Of a stretch of DNA of 33,223 nt, positions 25,225-32,589 are shown in pieces. This DNA comes from JBHIEE01 sp046760445 (GTDB lineage Bacteria > Acidobacteriota > Aminicenantia > JdFR-78), in assembly GCA_046760445.1 (NCBI GenBank), contig JBHIEE010000017.1:1-33223 (forward strand), read 5' to 3'. The notes under the pieces were generated by a model that saw nothing but the letters and a program-made list of their open reading frames with translations, was not told the origin of the DNA and made no database searches. How positions within the stretch are numbered: the stretch's first letter is position 1; each line of letters begins with the position of its first letter. A program made the translations under genes and the position numbers.

Positions 25225-26714
25225 AAAATTCCAATGGATGGCTAGGAATACCATTTGCCTTAAAGAAAAAATTGAGGAAAATTCTTTTTTTTCTTTTATT
25301 AGGGGTATTTTTAATATTCTCTTCACTTTTGGGCCAAGAAAGTTTTAGAAAATTTCCACCTAATCCTGAGCCTTTAAAAGAGGTTAAATTTCCTAAGGAG
25401 TTAAATTACAAATTAGCTAATGGTTTGGAGATAGATTTCGTCTCTCAGAAAAATTTACCTTTTATAACCTTTTATTTAATTGTTTTTGCTGGAGAAAGTC
25501 ATTCTCCGGTGAATTATCCTGGATTAGCGACTTTTACTGCACGAATGTTAAATAAAGGTAGTGTTTATCAATCATCAGGCAAGATTACTGAAAATATTGA
25601 GTCTATAGGAGGGAAATTTTTAATTCATACAGAGTTAGATTATTCAGTTTACAATTTTACTTTCTTGGAAGAGCATTTTGATGAGGCTTTGAAGATATTG
25701 CAGAAAATCTTATTAGAACCAACTTTCCCTCAAAGAGAAATTGAAATTGAAAGACGAAATATTTTATTTGAGTTAAGAAAAAAAAGAACTGAACCTAAAT
25801 TTTTAGCTCAGGAAAGGTTGTTTCAAGTATTATTTAATAAAGAACATCCCTATTCTCATCCTTACCCGGTCGAAGAATCCGTCAAAAGTATTACTCGAGA
25901 AGAAATATATTCGTTTTATAAAACTTATTATCGACCAAATAATTCAATTTTAGTTATAGTTGGTAGTCTTGGTTTCAAACAATTAATAAGAAAAGTGAGT
26001 CACTATTTAAACATTTGGCAACCTAAGGAAGTCAGTTCTCTTTACTTTCCTTCCGTCAAACCCCACAATAAAGAAGTTCTATATCTGATTGATTTTCCAG
26101 GGTTGAAATACTCGATGGTGTATTTAGGAAATATCGTGTTTGAAAGAAATAATGATCACTTTTTTCCATTACTTGTCTTGAATCAAATCTTAGGAGGAAC
26201 TACTAACTCTCGGTTATTTATGAATCTTCGAGAATCAAAAGAATATGCTTATAGTGCTATTAGTCGCTTGAATTTCTTTAAAAGGAATGGAATTTACACA
26301 ATAGAGGTAAAAGTCAAACCCGAGGTAATTAAAGAAGCAATTCAGGAATGTTTCCTCGAGCTTGATAAAATTATTAAAGGAGTACCAAATTTTGAAGTGG
26401 AGCAAGCTAAGTATTACCTGATTGGAAATTTCCCTTTTAAATTAGAGACTCCTGAAGCCTTAGCTGAGTATACTGCTCAGAGAATAATTTTTAATCTTCC
26501 GACCAATTATTGGGATAAATATCAAGAAAAAGTGATGATGATTGATCAAGAGGTAATTACTCAAATTGCTCGAGAGTATTTCAGTAATATTCCAGCCATT
26601 GTTATTGTTGGCGATAGAAAAGTAATTTTAGATTCTCTTTTAGACTTTGAGGAAATTGAGGTTTATGATATAAATGGTAATTTAAAATATAGTCTTAAGA
26701 AAGGAGTGGATTAA
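25221..26714 (+). CDS. M16-family protein, non-catalytic partner type
   Basis: This 497-residue M16B-fold protein has an N-terminal hydrophobic segment at about 21-38, after a basic KKKLRK, and is probably exported. The HxxEH position reads ATFTARML (T104, A107, R108), the pattern of the non-catalytic subunit in M16B pairs. The C-terminal SRLFMNLRESKEYAYS keeps the Arg and Tyr that partner subunits use to contact substrate. Since its neighbour also lacks zinc ligands, no active M16 site is visible in this pair. The start is the ATG inside the ATGA overlap. ftcD follows after 2 nt, suggesting one transcript. Confidence 0.88.
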   Translation: MKNSNGWLGIPFALKKKLRKILFFLLLGVFLIFSSLLGQESFRKFPPNPEPLKEVKFPKELNYKLANGLEIDFVSQKNLPFITFYLIVFAGESHSPVNYPGLATFTARMLNKGSVYQSSGKITENIESIGGKFLIHTELDYSVYNFTFLEEHFDEALKILQKILLEPTFPQREIEIERRNILFELRKKRTEPKFLAQERLFQVLFNKEHPYSHPYPVEESVKSITREEIYSFYKTYYRPNNSILVIVGSLGFKQLIRKVSHYLNIWQPKEVSSLYFPSVKPHNKEVLYLIDFPGLKYSMVYLGNIVFERNNDHFFPLLVLNQILGGTTNSRLFMNLRESKEYAYSAISRLNFFKRNGIYTIEVKVKPEVIKEAIQECFLELDKIIKGVPNFEVEQAKYYLIGNFPFKLETPEALAEYTAQRIIFNLPTNYWDKYQEKVMMIDQEVITQIAREYFSNIPAIVIVGDRKVILDSLLDFEEIEVYDINGNLKYSLKKGVD

Positions 26715-26716
26715 AA

Positions 26717-27748
26717 ATGAAATTAGTTGAATGTGTACCTAATTTTAGTGAAGGACGTGACAAAAGTAAAATTGAGGCTATTACCAATGCTATTAAAAAC
26801 ACATCCCAGATAAAACTTCTTGATATTGATCCTGGAGAAGCAACCAATCGAACAGTGGTTACTTTTATTGGAACACCAGAGGGGGTCAAGGAGGCAGCTT
26901 TTGAAGCAATAAAGAAAGCCGCTCAAGTAATTGATATGCGAACACACAAAGGAGAGCATCCTCGTATTGGAGCAACTGATGTTTGTCCTTTTATTCCTGT
27001 TTCCAATGTTACTATGGAAGAATGTGTTCAAATCGCCAATAAATTAGGAAAAAAAGTAGGTGAAGAACTCGGAATTCCAGTTTATCTTTATGAAGAGGCG
27101 GCAAAAAAACCTGAAAGAAAGAATTTAGCTACTATCCGGCAGGGAGAGTATGAAGGCTTACCTGAAAAACTTAAAGATCCCAATTGGGTCCCTGATTATG
27201 GCCCGGCTGAGTTTAATCCTAAATCAGGAGCAATAGTAATTGGAGCAAGAGAATTTTTAATTGCTTATAATGTTAATTTAAACGCTCAACAGAAAGAGCT
27301 TGCCCATGAAATAGCTTTAAATATTCGGGAATCAGGTCGACCTAAAAAAGACGAGCAAGGGAACATAGTAAGAGATGAAACTGGGAAACCAATAAGAATT
27401 CTAGGCAAATTGAAAGCAGTAAAAGCAGTGGGCTGGTATATAGAAGAGTATAAAAAGGCTCAAGTCTCGATTAATTTAATTAATTATAAAATAACTCCTC
27501 TTCACATTGTTTTTGAGGAGGTGAAAAAGGAAGCAGAAAAATTAGGATTAAAAGTGACTGGTAGTGAAATTGTGGGCTTAGTTCCTAAAGAAGCAATATT
27601 AGCTGCTGGAAGGTTTTATTTAGAAAAACAAGGAAAAGAGACCCGCGTCCCTGAAGAAACACTCATCCAAGTAGCAATTAATAATCTGGGCTTGAATGAT
27701 GTTTCAGAATTTGATCCTAAGAAGAAAATTATTGAATATCAATTTTAA
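26717..27748 (+). CDS. ftcD: Glutamate formimidoyltransferase
   Basis: This enzyme moves a formimino group between N-formimino-glutamate (or a similar donor) and tetrahydrofolate in the cytoplasm. Signatures are ECVPNFSEG at 5-13 and GEHPRIGATDVCPFIP at 79-94, with H81 at the position of the catalytic histidine. The protein (343 residues) has only the transferase part; the cyclodeaminase domain of the bifunctional animal enzyme is absent. No histidine-degradation genes (hutH, hutU, hutI) are nearby, so a role in one-carbon or purine/glycine metabolism is as likely as histidine breakdown. A Shine-Dalgarno (AAAGGAG) lies inside the end of the preceding gene. Confidence 0.93.
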   Translation: MKLVECVPNFSEGRDKSKIEAITNAIKNTSQIKLLDIDPGEATNRTVVTFIGTPEGVKEAAFEAIKKAAQVIDMRTHKGEHPRIGATDVCPFIPVSNVTMEECVQIANKLGKKVGEELGIPVYLYEEAAKKPERKNLATIRQGEYEGLPEKLKDPNWVPDYGPAEFNPKSGAIVIGAREFLIAYNVNLNAQQKELAHEIALNIRESGRPKKDEQGNIVRDETGKPIRILGKLKAVKAVGWYIEEYKKAQVSINLINYKITPLHIVFEEVKKEAEKLGLKVTGSEIVGLVPKEAILAAGRFYLEKQGKETRVPEETLIQVAINNLGLNDVSEFDPKKKIIEYQF

Positions 27749-27751
27749 TAG

Positions 27752-27778
27752 AGTCAGGAAGCAAGAGGCAAAAGAATT
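27752..27778. repeat. Short heptad-word remnant upstream of the THEP1-type NTPase
   Basis: The stretch GTCAGGAAGCAAGAGGC repeats the GGAAGC/AAGCAAGA words of the 16796-16883 hairpin. It looks like a short piece of the same element type. No partner arm is visible. Confidence 0.4.
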
Positions 27779-27792
27779 AATTTTAAATATTT

Positions 27793-28308
27793 ATGAAGAA
27801 GAATCTTCTTGTTACAGGAAGACCTGGATGTGGGAAGACTACATTAATTAGAAAAATTATTGAGTTATTTCCTGAAAAATGTGGGGGCTTTTTTACCCAA
27901 GAAATCCGAGACAAAGGAACAAGAAAAGGATTTAAAATTCAATCTATTCAAGGAAAAGAAGCTATTTTTGCTCATCAGGAAAGTAAGAGTCCTTTTAGAG
28001 TTGGTAAATATGGAGTTAACCTTAATCAGCTGGAAGAAATTGGAGCCCAAGCAATTCGTCAAGCAAGGATTAATCAGAAATTAATTATTATTGATGAGAT
28101 TGGGAAAATGGAACTTTTTTCTGAGAAGTTCAAAAATGAAGTTTTAGCTGCTTTTGATTCACCTCAAAAAGTCCTGGCAACTATTATGTTTCGGAGTCAG
28201 CCGTTTATAGATAAGATTAAGAAAAGGAAGGATGCAGAACTTATCTCTCTTACGCAAGAAAATTTTAATTCTGTGTTAAATGCTATTATAAACTGGCTTA
28301 AGGATTGA
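27793..28308 (+). CDS. THEP1-type nucleoside-triphosphatase
   Basis: This small P-loop NTPase belongs to the THEP1 family, whose characterised members hydrolyse nucleoside triphosphates broadly; their physiological role is unclear. Walker A is TGRPGCGKTT (8-17) and Walker B is LIIIDEIGKMEL (about 97-108), both characteristic of THEP1. FRVGKYGVN around 73-81 is also a family signature. Length (171) is typical. The start has no obvious Shine-Dalgarno sequence. It follows ftcD after 44 bp containing a repeat fragment, and precedes the DUF4416 gene by 41 bp. Confidence 0.9.
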   Translation: MKKNLLVTGRPGCGKTTLIRKIIELFPEKCGGFFTQEIRDKGTRKGFKIQSIQGKEAIFAHQESKSPFRVGKYGVNLNQLEEIGAQAIRQARINQKLIIIDEIGKMELFSEKFKNEVLAAFDSPQKVLATIMFRSQPFIDKIKKRKDAELISLTQENFNSVLNAIINWLKD

Positions 28309-28315
28309 GTTCGAC

Positions 28316-28343
28316 TTGACTCTCTTTTATTTTTTTCTATTCT
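28316..28343 (+). promoter_or_regulatory. Predicted promoter of the DUF4416 gene
   Basis: TTGACT (28316-28321) and TATTCT (28338-28343) are 16 nt apart. Six nt separate the -10 box from the ATG, so transcription could begin at or next to the start codon. No Shine-Dalgarno sequence is present. Confidence 0.4.
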
Positions 28344-28349
28344 AAAAGA

Positions 28350-28889
28350 ATGGCAAAAGCAAAGCCTTTTACTCCAGTAAAGCTGATTTGTGGAATTATT
28401 GCTTCGCGAGAGAGTATATTTCACCGAGCAGAAAAAGAACTTTATTTAAATTTTGGCCCTATAGATTTTCTTTCTCAATTAATCCCTTTTGAATTTACTG
28501 ATTATTATCAAAAACAGATAGGGCCAGGTTTACAGAGAAAATTTGTCAGTTTTAAGGATTTAATTGATCCAAGTAAGCTGAGTGAAATTAAACTTAAAAC
28601 TAATTATTTAGAAGAAAAAATAAAACAGGAATTAAAATCCAAGAAGAGAGTGGTTAATTTAGATCCAGGTTATTTAACACCTTCAGCCCTTATTATCGCT
28701 ACTGTTAAAAATTTTACTCATCGAATACCTCTCCAGAAGGGAATTTATGCTCATTTAGAACTATTATTCAAAAAAAGGGAAATCAAAACTTTGGATTGGA
28801 CCTATCCTGATTTTAAAACCAAAGAATACCAAAAAATACTTCTTGAGGTAAGAAAAATTTATTTACATCAATTAAAAAGTCGGAAATAA
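28350..28889 (+). CDS. DUF4416 family protein of unknown function
   Basis: The 179-residue product matches the DUF4416 pattern: PVKLICGIIASRES near the start, PFEFTDYYQKQIG in the middle, and NLDPGYLTPSALIIATVKNFTHRI toward the C-terminus. Function is unknown. It is soluble, with no signal peptide or membrane segment. The start at 28350 (MAKAKPFTPVKL) fits relatives; a promoter-like sequence ends 6 nt upstream and there is no Shine-Dalgarno. It may be expressed apart from the NTPase gene before it. A repeat-filled gap follows. Confidence 0.8.
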   Translation: MAKAKPFTPVKLICGIIASRESIFHRAEKELYLNFGPIDFLSQLIPFEFTDYYQKQIGPGLQRKFVSFKDLIDPSKLSEIKLKTNYLEEKIKQELKSKKRVVNLDPGYLTPSALIIATVKNFTHRIPLQKGIYAHLELLFKKREIKTLDWTYPDFKTKEYQKILLEVRKIYLHQLKSRK

Positions 28890-28907
28890 TAAACCACAGA
28901 GAAATGG

Positions 28908-29079
28908 AAATTCCAAATTACAAATCACAAATTCCACCTCGGGCGATTCGACTGAGCTCATCGAAGTCCGAGCACTCCCTCGGGCCGAGGGGGTCATTGG
29001 AATTTGCTTGCCTTGGAGCATGCGAAGCATTGGTATAGGGGAATTTATTTGTTATTTGGTACTTGGAATTTGGGATTTA
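28908..29079. repeat. Palindromic heptad-word element with GC-rich insert
   Basis: The left arm (28908-28935) is AAATTCC, AAATTAC, AAATCAC, AAATTCC. The right arm (about 29039-29079) carries the complementary words GGAATTT, ATTTGTT, ATTTGGT, ACTTGGA, ATTTGGG. Between them is a markedly GC-rich insert (28936-28993) ending in CCCTCGG-G-CCGAGGG (28977-28991), a perfect inverted repeat. Its composition is unlike the surrounding genes. The layout is the same as at 1701-1820. Confidence 0.75.
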
Positions 29080-29095
29080 TTAAAGAAGGAGAGAG

Positions 29096-29566
29096 ATGAT
29101 TTCTAAAAAAGTAAAAGAATCGCAAGTTGAAATGAGAGAACTTGTCTTGCCCAATGATACCAATCCCTTGGGAACCATTTTAGGTGGAAAAGTAATGCAT
29201 TTGATGGATATTGCCTGTGCTATGGCTGCTATGAAGCATAGTGGAAGAACAGTAGTTACTGTGTCTGTTGATCATATAGATTTTCTTTATCCCATTAAAA
29301 TGGGTCAGATGATAGTAATTAAGGCCTCAGTAAATTATGTGAGGAAAACCTCGATGGAGATAGGAGTTAAAGTTTGGGCAGAGAATTTTAAGTCAGGTGA
29401 GATTCGACATACTAGTTCAGCTTATTTTACTTTCGTTGCATTAGATGAAAATGGAAGACCAACTCTAATTCCTAAAGTAATACCCGAGACAAAAGAAGAA
29501 AAAAGAAGATATCAGCAGGCGAAAGAAAGGAGAGAAAATAGAATTAAAAAGAAAGCCAAAAAATAA
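29096..29566 (+). CDS. Acyl-CoA thioesterase, hotdog fold
   Basis: The 156-residue product is a single hotdog-fold thioesterase of the YciA/ACOT type, hydrolysing acyl-CoA to free acid and CoA. The signature LPNDTNPLGTILGGKVMHLMD (about 18-38) holds the conserved Asn, GG and catalytic-region Asp. SVDHIDFLYPIKMGQ and the strand pattern complete the domain. The last 26 residues form a highly basic, charged tail (EEKRRYQQAKERRENR and similar) beyond the core fold. GAAGGAGAG precedes the ATG at 29096. It sits alone after a repeat element and converges with the methyltransferase gene on the other strand. Confidence 0.9.
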   Translation: MISKKVKESQVEMRELVLPNDTNPLGTILGGKVMHLMDIACAMAAMKHSGRTVVTVSVDHIDFLYPIKMGQMIVIKASVNYVRKTSMEIGVKVWAENFKSGEIRHTSSAYFTFVALDENGRPTLIPKVIPETKEEKRRYQQAKERRENRIKKKAKK

Positions 29567-29583
29567 GGTTTTCAGTAGTCTTT

Positions 29584-30381
29584 TTATATCTTTATTTTCT
29601 TTTCTCTGACTGCTTTTATATATTCAGAACAATTTATATCTTTTCCAAGGATTGCTTGACTGGACAAAATGGATGCCATCACTTCATTATCTAAAGGGTC
29701 TAAAATGGCAGCATCTAACCCATGAGAAAGGGCAATAGTCAAAAATGTCCTATTAAGAAGTTTTCGGTATGGAAGACCAAAAGAAACATTACTTATTCCA
29801 GCAATAGTGTTTATCTTAGGAAAAGTCTGTTTAATTTTTTCTAAAGATTTTAAAAAGAGTAGCGCTGCTTGGAAATTTGTTCCGATTGGGCGGACTAAAG
29901 GGTCAATAAATAAATCTTCCTCTGCCAGTGCATCATTGGTTAGCTCCTCGACTAATTTTTGAGCTATTTCTAATTCTGCTTCAGGCTGGGTTGGCAGCCC
30001 TCGGTCATCGAGACAAAGAGCAATTACCTTGGGCTGATATTCTTTTATGAGAGGCATAAGAGCTTTGATTTTTTCCTTTTCACCAGTTATTGAGTTTAAA
30101 ATTGGTTGACCTGAATGAATTTTTAAAGCTTCAGCTATTACTTCTGGATTTGGAGTGTCAAGACAAAGAGGAATATTAATTTCTTTTTGAATTAAAGGAA
30201 TTGCCCAACGTAAGCTCTCTATTTCTTTGTCCAATAAAGCAGCTGTATTTAAATCAAGATAATGAGCTCCAGCTTTTTTCTGATTTAAAGCTTCATTTAA
30301 AATAAACTGTTCATTTTTTTCCTTTAGGGCAGAGAGGACTGCTTTTCGACTTGAGTTTAATCTTTCTCCGATAATAATCAT
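29584..30381 (-). CDS. Methyltetrahydrofolate methyltransferase module (AcsE/MetH pterin-binding type)
   Basis: This is a 265-residue pterin-binding TIM barrel, the size of AcsE and of the second module of MetH. It passes a methyl group from methyl-tetrahydrofolate to a corrinoid protein. Visible blocks are IIIGERLNSSR at the start, HYLDLN, LCLDTPNPE, LNSITGE, IDPLVRPIG, GISNVSFGLP, LNRTFLTIALSHGLDAAILDP and the C-terminal LGKDINCSEYIKA, all close to the AcsE pattern. True dihydropteroate synthase is unlikely. The homocysteine-binding module is encoded just upstream, favouring a split methionine synthase over a Wood-Ljungdahl role, since no acs genes are in view. The start has only a weak GGTGGG ahead of it. 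Confidence 0.85.
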   Translation of the reverse strand: MIIIGERLNSSRKAVLSALKEKNEQFILNEALNQKKAGAHYLDLNTAALLDKEIESLRWAIPLIQKEINIPLCLDTPNPEVIAEALKIHSGQPILNSITGEKEKIKALMPLIKEYQPKVIALCLDDRGLPTQPEAELEIAQKLVEELTNDALAEEDLFIDPLVRPIGTNFQAALLFLKSLEKIKQTFPKINTIAGISNVSFGLPYRKLLNRTFLTIALSHGLDAAILDPLDNEVMASILSSQAILGKDINCSEYIKAVREKKIKI

Positions 30382-30387
30382 CCCACC

Positions 30388-30432
30388 AAAATGTAAAATG
30401 TGAAATGTAAATTGTAAATTGAAATTGTAAAC
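30388..30432. repeat. Heptad-word array between the two methyltransferase genes
   Basis: Words AAAATGT, AAAATGT, GAAATGT, AAATTGT run in 7-nt register from 30388 to 30415; AAATTG and AAATTGT follow after a one-base slip. The array fills most of the 64-bp gap inside a likely operon. No facing arm is seen. Confidence 0.65.
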
Positions 30433-30445
30433 CGAGAATAATAGT

Positions 30446-31330
30446 CTAAAGCTTGCATAATATTTGAGCTATTTTTTTAATATATTCAGGATCTGTTCCA
30501 CAGCAGCCACCAATTATGTTGGCTCCATTAGCTATCATTTCAGGGACGAATTTAATATAATTCTCAGCATCTTGGTCATATTGAATTTGACCCTCGGGAT
30601 TTAAAATTGCTTGACCTGCATTAGCCTGGACAATTAAGGGGAGAGAAGTTATTTTTCTCATTTCTTTGACAAGCAGTGCCATTTCTTGACTGTTTAAAGT
30701 GCAATTTGAACCAACTCCATCTGCTCCAGCCTTTTCTAATTCTCTTACTGATTGCTCAACACTATTTCCCATTAGAGTGAAGAATCCTCGTTTAGTTTTT
30801 TTAAAGGTCATCGAAGCGAATATCGGTAAGTCAGTTGCTCTCTTAGCTCCTTTCACGGCACATACTGTCTCTCTTATGTCATACATAGTCTCGATCATAA
30901 TAAAATCAACTCTTCCCTCTACCAGGGCCAAAGTCTGTTGGTAAAATATCTTTTCAAATTCTTCTTGGGTATATTCACCTTGAGGTTGAAGAAATTTACC
31001 AGTTGGCCCAATATCTCCTCCAACAAATTTATTTTCTGGTTTTATTTCAAAGGCTAATTTGGCTCCTCTAAGATTCAACTCATGAACTTTATTTTCTAAA
31101 GAATAGGCTTTTAGTTTTAATCTGTTCCCGCCGAAAGTATTGGTTAACACAGCGTCTGAGCCTGCCTGGAAATATTCCTGATGAATCTTTTTCACTATCT
31201 CAGGTTTTTCTATATTCCACAGTTCCGGACAGTAGCCAGAGGGAAGGCCAAATTTAATTAATTGAGAACCATTCGCTCCATCAAACAGAATAATTCCTTC
31301 TTTTATTAATTCTAAAATTGATTTTTTCAT
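30446..31330 (-). CDS. Homocysteine S-methyltransferase module (MetH N-terminal type)
   Basis: The 294-residue product is the zinc-dependent homocysteine-binding TIM barrel, equal to the first module of cobalamin-dependent methionine synthase. The zinc ligands are C210 in GSNCTL and C276-C277 in GGCCGTD. The start FDGANGSQL and TNTFGGNR are typical. No pterin, cobalamin or reactivation domain is fused. The pterin module is encoded next, 64 bp downstream on the same strand. Betaine- or SAM-dependent homocysteine methyltransferases share the fold, but this sequence (GPTGKFLQPQGEYT) and context favour the MetH type. A cysteine desulfurase gene lies 35 bp upstream on the same strand. Confidence 0.9.
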   Translation of the reverse strand: MKKSILELIKEGIILFDGANGSQLIKFGLPSGYCPELWNIEKPEIVKKIHQEYFQAGSDAVLTNTFGGNRLKLKAYSLENKVHELNLRGAKLAFEIKPENKFVGGDIGPTGKFLQPQGEYTQEEFEKIFYQQTLALVEGRVDFIMIETMYDIRETVCAVKGAKRATDLPIFASMTFKKTKRGFFTLMGNSVEQSVRELEKAGADGVGSNCTLNSQEMALLVKEMRKITSLPLIVQANAGQAILNPEGQIQYDQDAENYIKFVPEMIANGANIIGGCCGTDPEYIKKIAQILCKL

Positions 31331-31365
31331 TTCAACCTAATTCAAAACTCAAAATTTATTTAGTT

Positions 31366-32517
31366 TTAATCTCCCTCAAAAGAAGAGATTTCCCTTAACT
31401 TAGCAATAATTTCAGGAAGCTCTTTGAGAACGATCTCAATGTCTTGTTCAGTATTAAATCGTCCTAAAGAAAATCTTATGCTGGAACGAGCAATTTCAGG
31501 TCTTAGGCCAATTGCTTCCAAAACATGAGAGGTTTCTTCTGAGCCTTCACTACAGGCTGAACCAGTTGAGACATATATACCTTTGGTTGCCAAGGCTAAA
31601 AGAACAGCTTCTGCTTCCAGACCAATAAAACTGAAATTTAAAGTAGATTTGACTCTTTTTTCAGGATGACCGTTGAATTTTACCTTTGGAATACTTGTTT
31701 CAATTCTGCTCTTCAATTTTTCAGCTAACTTTTCAATCTTTTTTCTACCTTTATCCCCTTTTTCAGCAATAATTTTTGCTCCTTCCCCAAAGCCAATTAT
31801 TCCGGCTGTGTTTTCTGTTCCGGCGCGAAATAGTCTTTCCTGATGACCACCATAAATTAGAGGCGAAATATTAGTTCCCCGTTTAATATACAGTGCACCT
31901 ACTCCCTTTGGTCCATAGATTTTATGAGCTGAGATAGAGAGAAGATCCACTCCTAATTTGTTGACATCTACTTCAATTTTACCAAAAGTCTGAACCGCAT
32001 CAGTATGAACTAAAACACCTCTTTTTTTTGCGATCTTGCTTATTTCTTCTATAGGCTGAATTGTTCCAATCTCGTTATTGGCATGCATGATTGAAATCAG
32101 GGCAGTCTTATCAGTAATAGATTCTTCTAAAACATTTAAATCTACTACTCCATATTCATCAACAGGTAAATAAGTCACTTTAAATCCTTTTTTCTCTAAG
32201 TATTCACAGGTACTCATTATTGCTGGATGTTCAATAGAAGAAGTTATTATTTCATTTTTTACTGGATAAGCATCTAAGATTCCTCGAAGAGCAAAATTGT
32301 CAGCTTCTGTTCCTGAGCCGGTGAAAATTATTTCATTTTTTGTTGCTCCAATAGCGTTGGCAATTTCTTCTCTTGCCTGATTAATCATTTCTTTTGCTTC
32401 TTTGCCAAGAGGATAAAGAGAAGATGGATTACCAAAATTCTCTTTTAAAAAATGACACATTTTTTCAGAGACTCTTGGGTCAATTGGAGTTGTCGCATTG
32501 TTATCTAAATAAATCAT
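31366..32517 (-). CDS. Cysteine desulfurase (NifS/IscS family)
   Basis: This PLP enzyme takes sulfur from cysteine, giving alanine and a protein persulfide for Fe-S clusters or thiolation. The start MIYLDNNATTP is diagnostic. PLP-binding features include H97 in SIEHPAI, HTDAVQTFGK and the Schiff-base lysine K199 in SAHKIYGPKG. The active-site cysteine is C322 in STGSACSEGSEETSH, on a flexible loop as in class I desulfurases. Length is 383. An iscU, regulator or other Fe-S gene is not in view, so nifS versus iscS cannot be settled. The ATG has a strong AAGGAGG upstream. It heads a probable operon with the two methionine-synthase modules. Confidence 0.94.
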   Translation of the reverse strand: MIYLDNNATTPIDPRVSEKMCHFLKENFGNPSSLYPLGKEAKEMINQAREEIANAIGATKNEIIFTGSGTEADNFALRGILDAYPVKNEIITSSIEHPAIMSTCEYLEKKGFKVTYLPVDEYGVVDLNVLEESITDKTALISIMHANNEIGTIQPIEEISKIAKKRGVLVHTDAVQTFGKIEVDVNKLGVDLLSISAHKIYGPKGVGALYIKRGTNISPLIYGGHQERLFRAGTENTAGIIGFGEGAKIIAEKGDKGRKKIEKLAEKLKSRIETSIPKVKFNGHPEKRVKSTLNFSFIGLEAEAVLLALATKGIYVSTGSACSEGSEETSHVLEAIGLRPEIARSSIRFSLGRFNTEQDIEIVLKELPEIIAKLREISSFEGD

Positions 32518-32589
32518 TATTTTCCTCCTTTTGTATTCTCATTCGTTCTTTCATAATTCTTTCATATTATTTTTTACACTACCAATCTA

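Noticed and set aside
26723..27031. Minus-strand 102-codon frame inside ftcD
   Set aside because: It is fully antisense to a confidently identified gene, with unusual composition and no ribosome-binding site.
29584..30381. Dihydropteroate synthase (folP)
   Set aside because: The fold is shared, but the sequence blocks match the methyltetrahydrofolate methyltransferase pattern and the neighbour is a homocysteine methyltransferase module.
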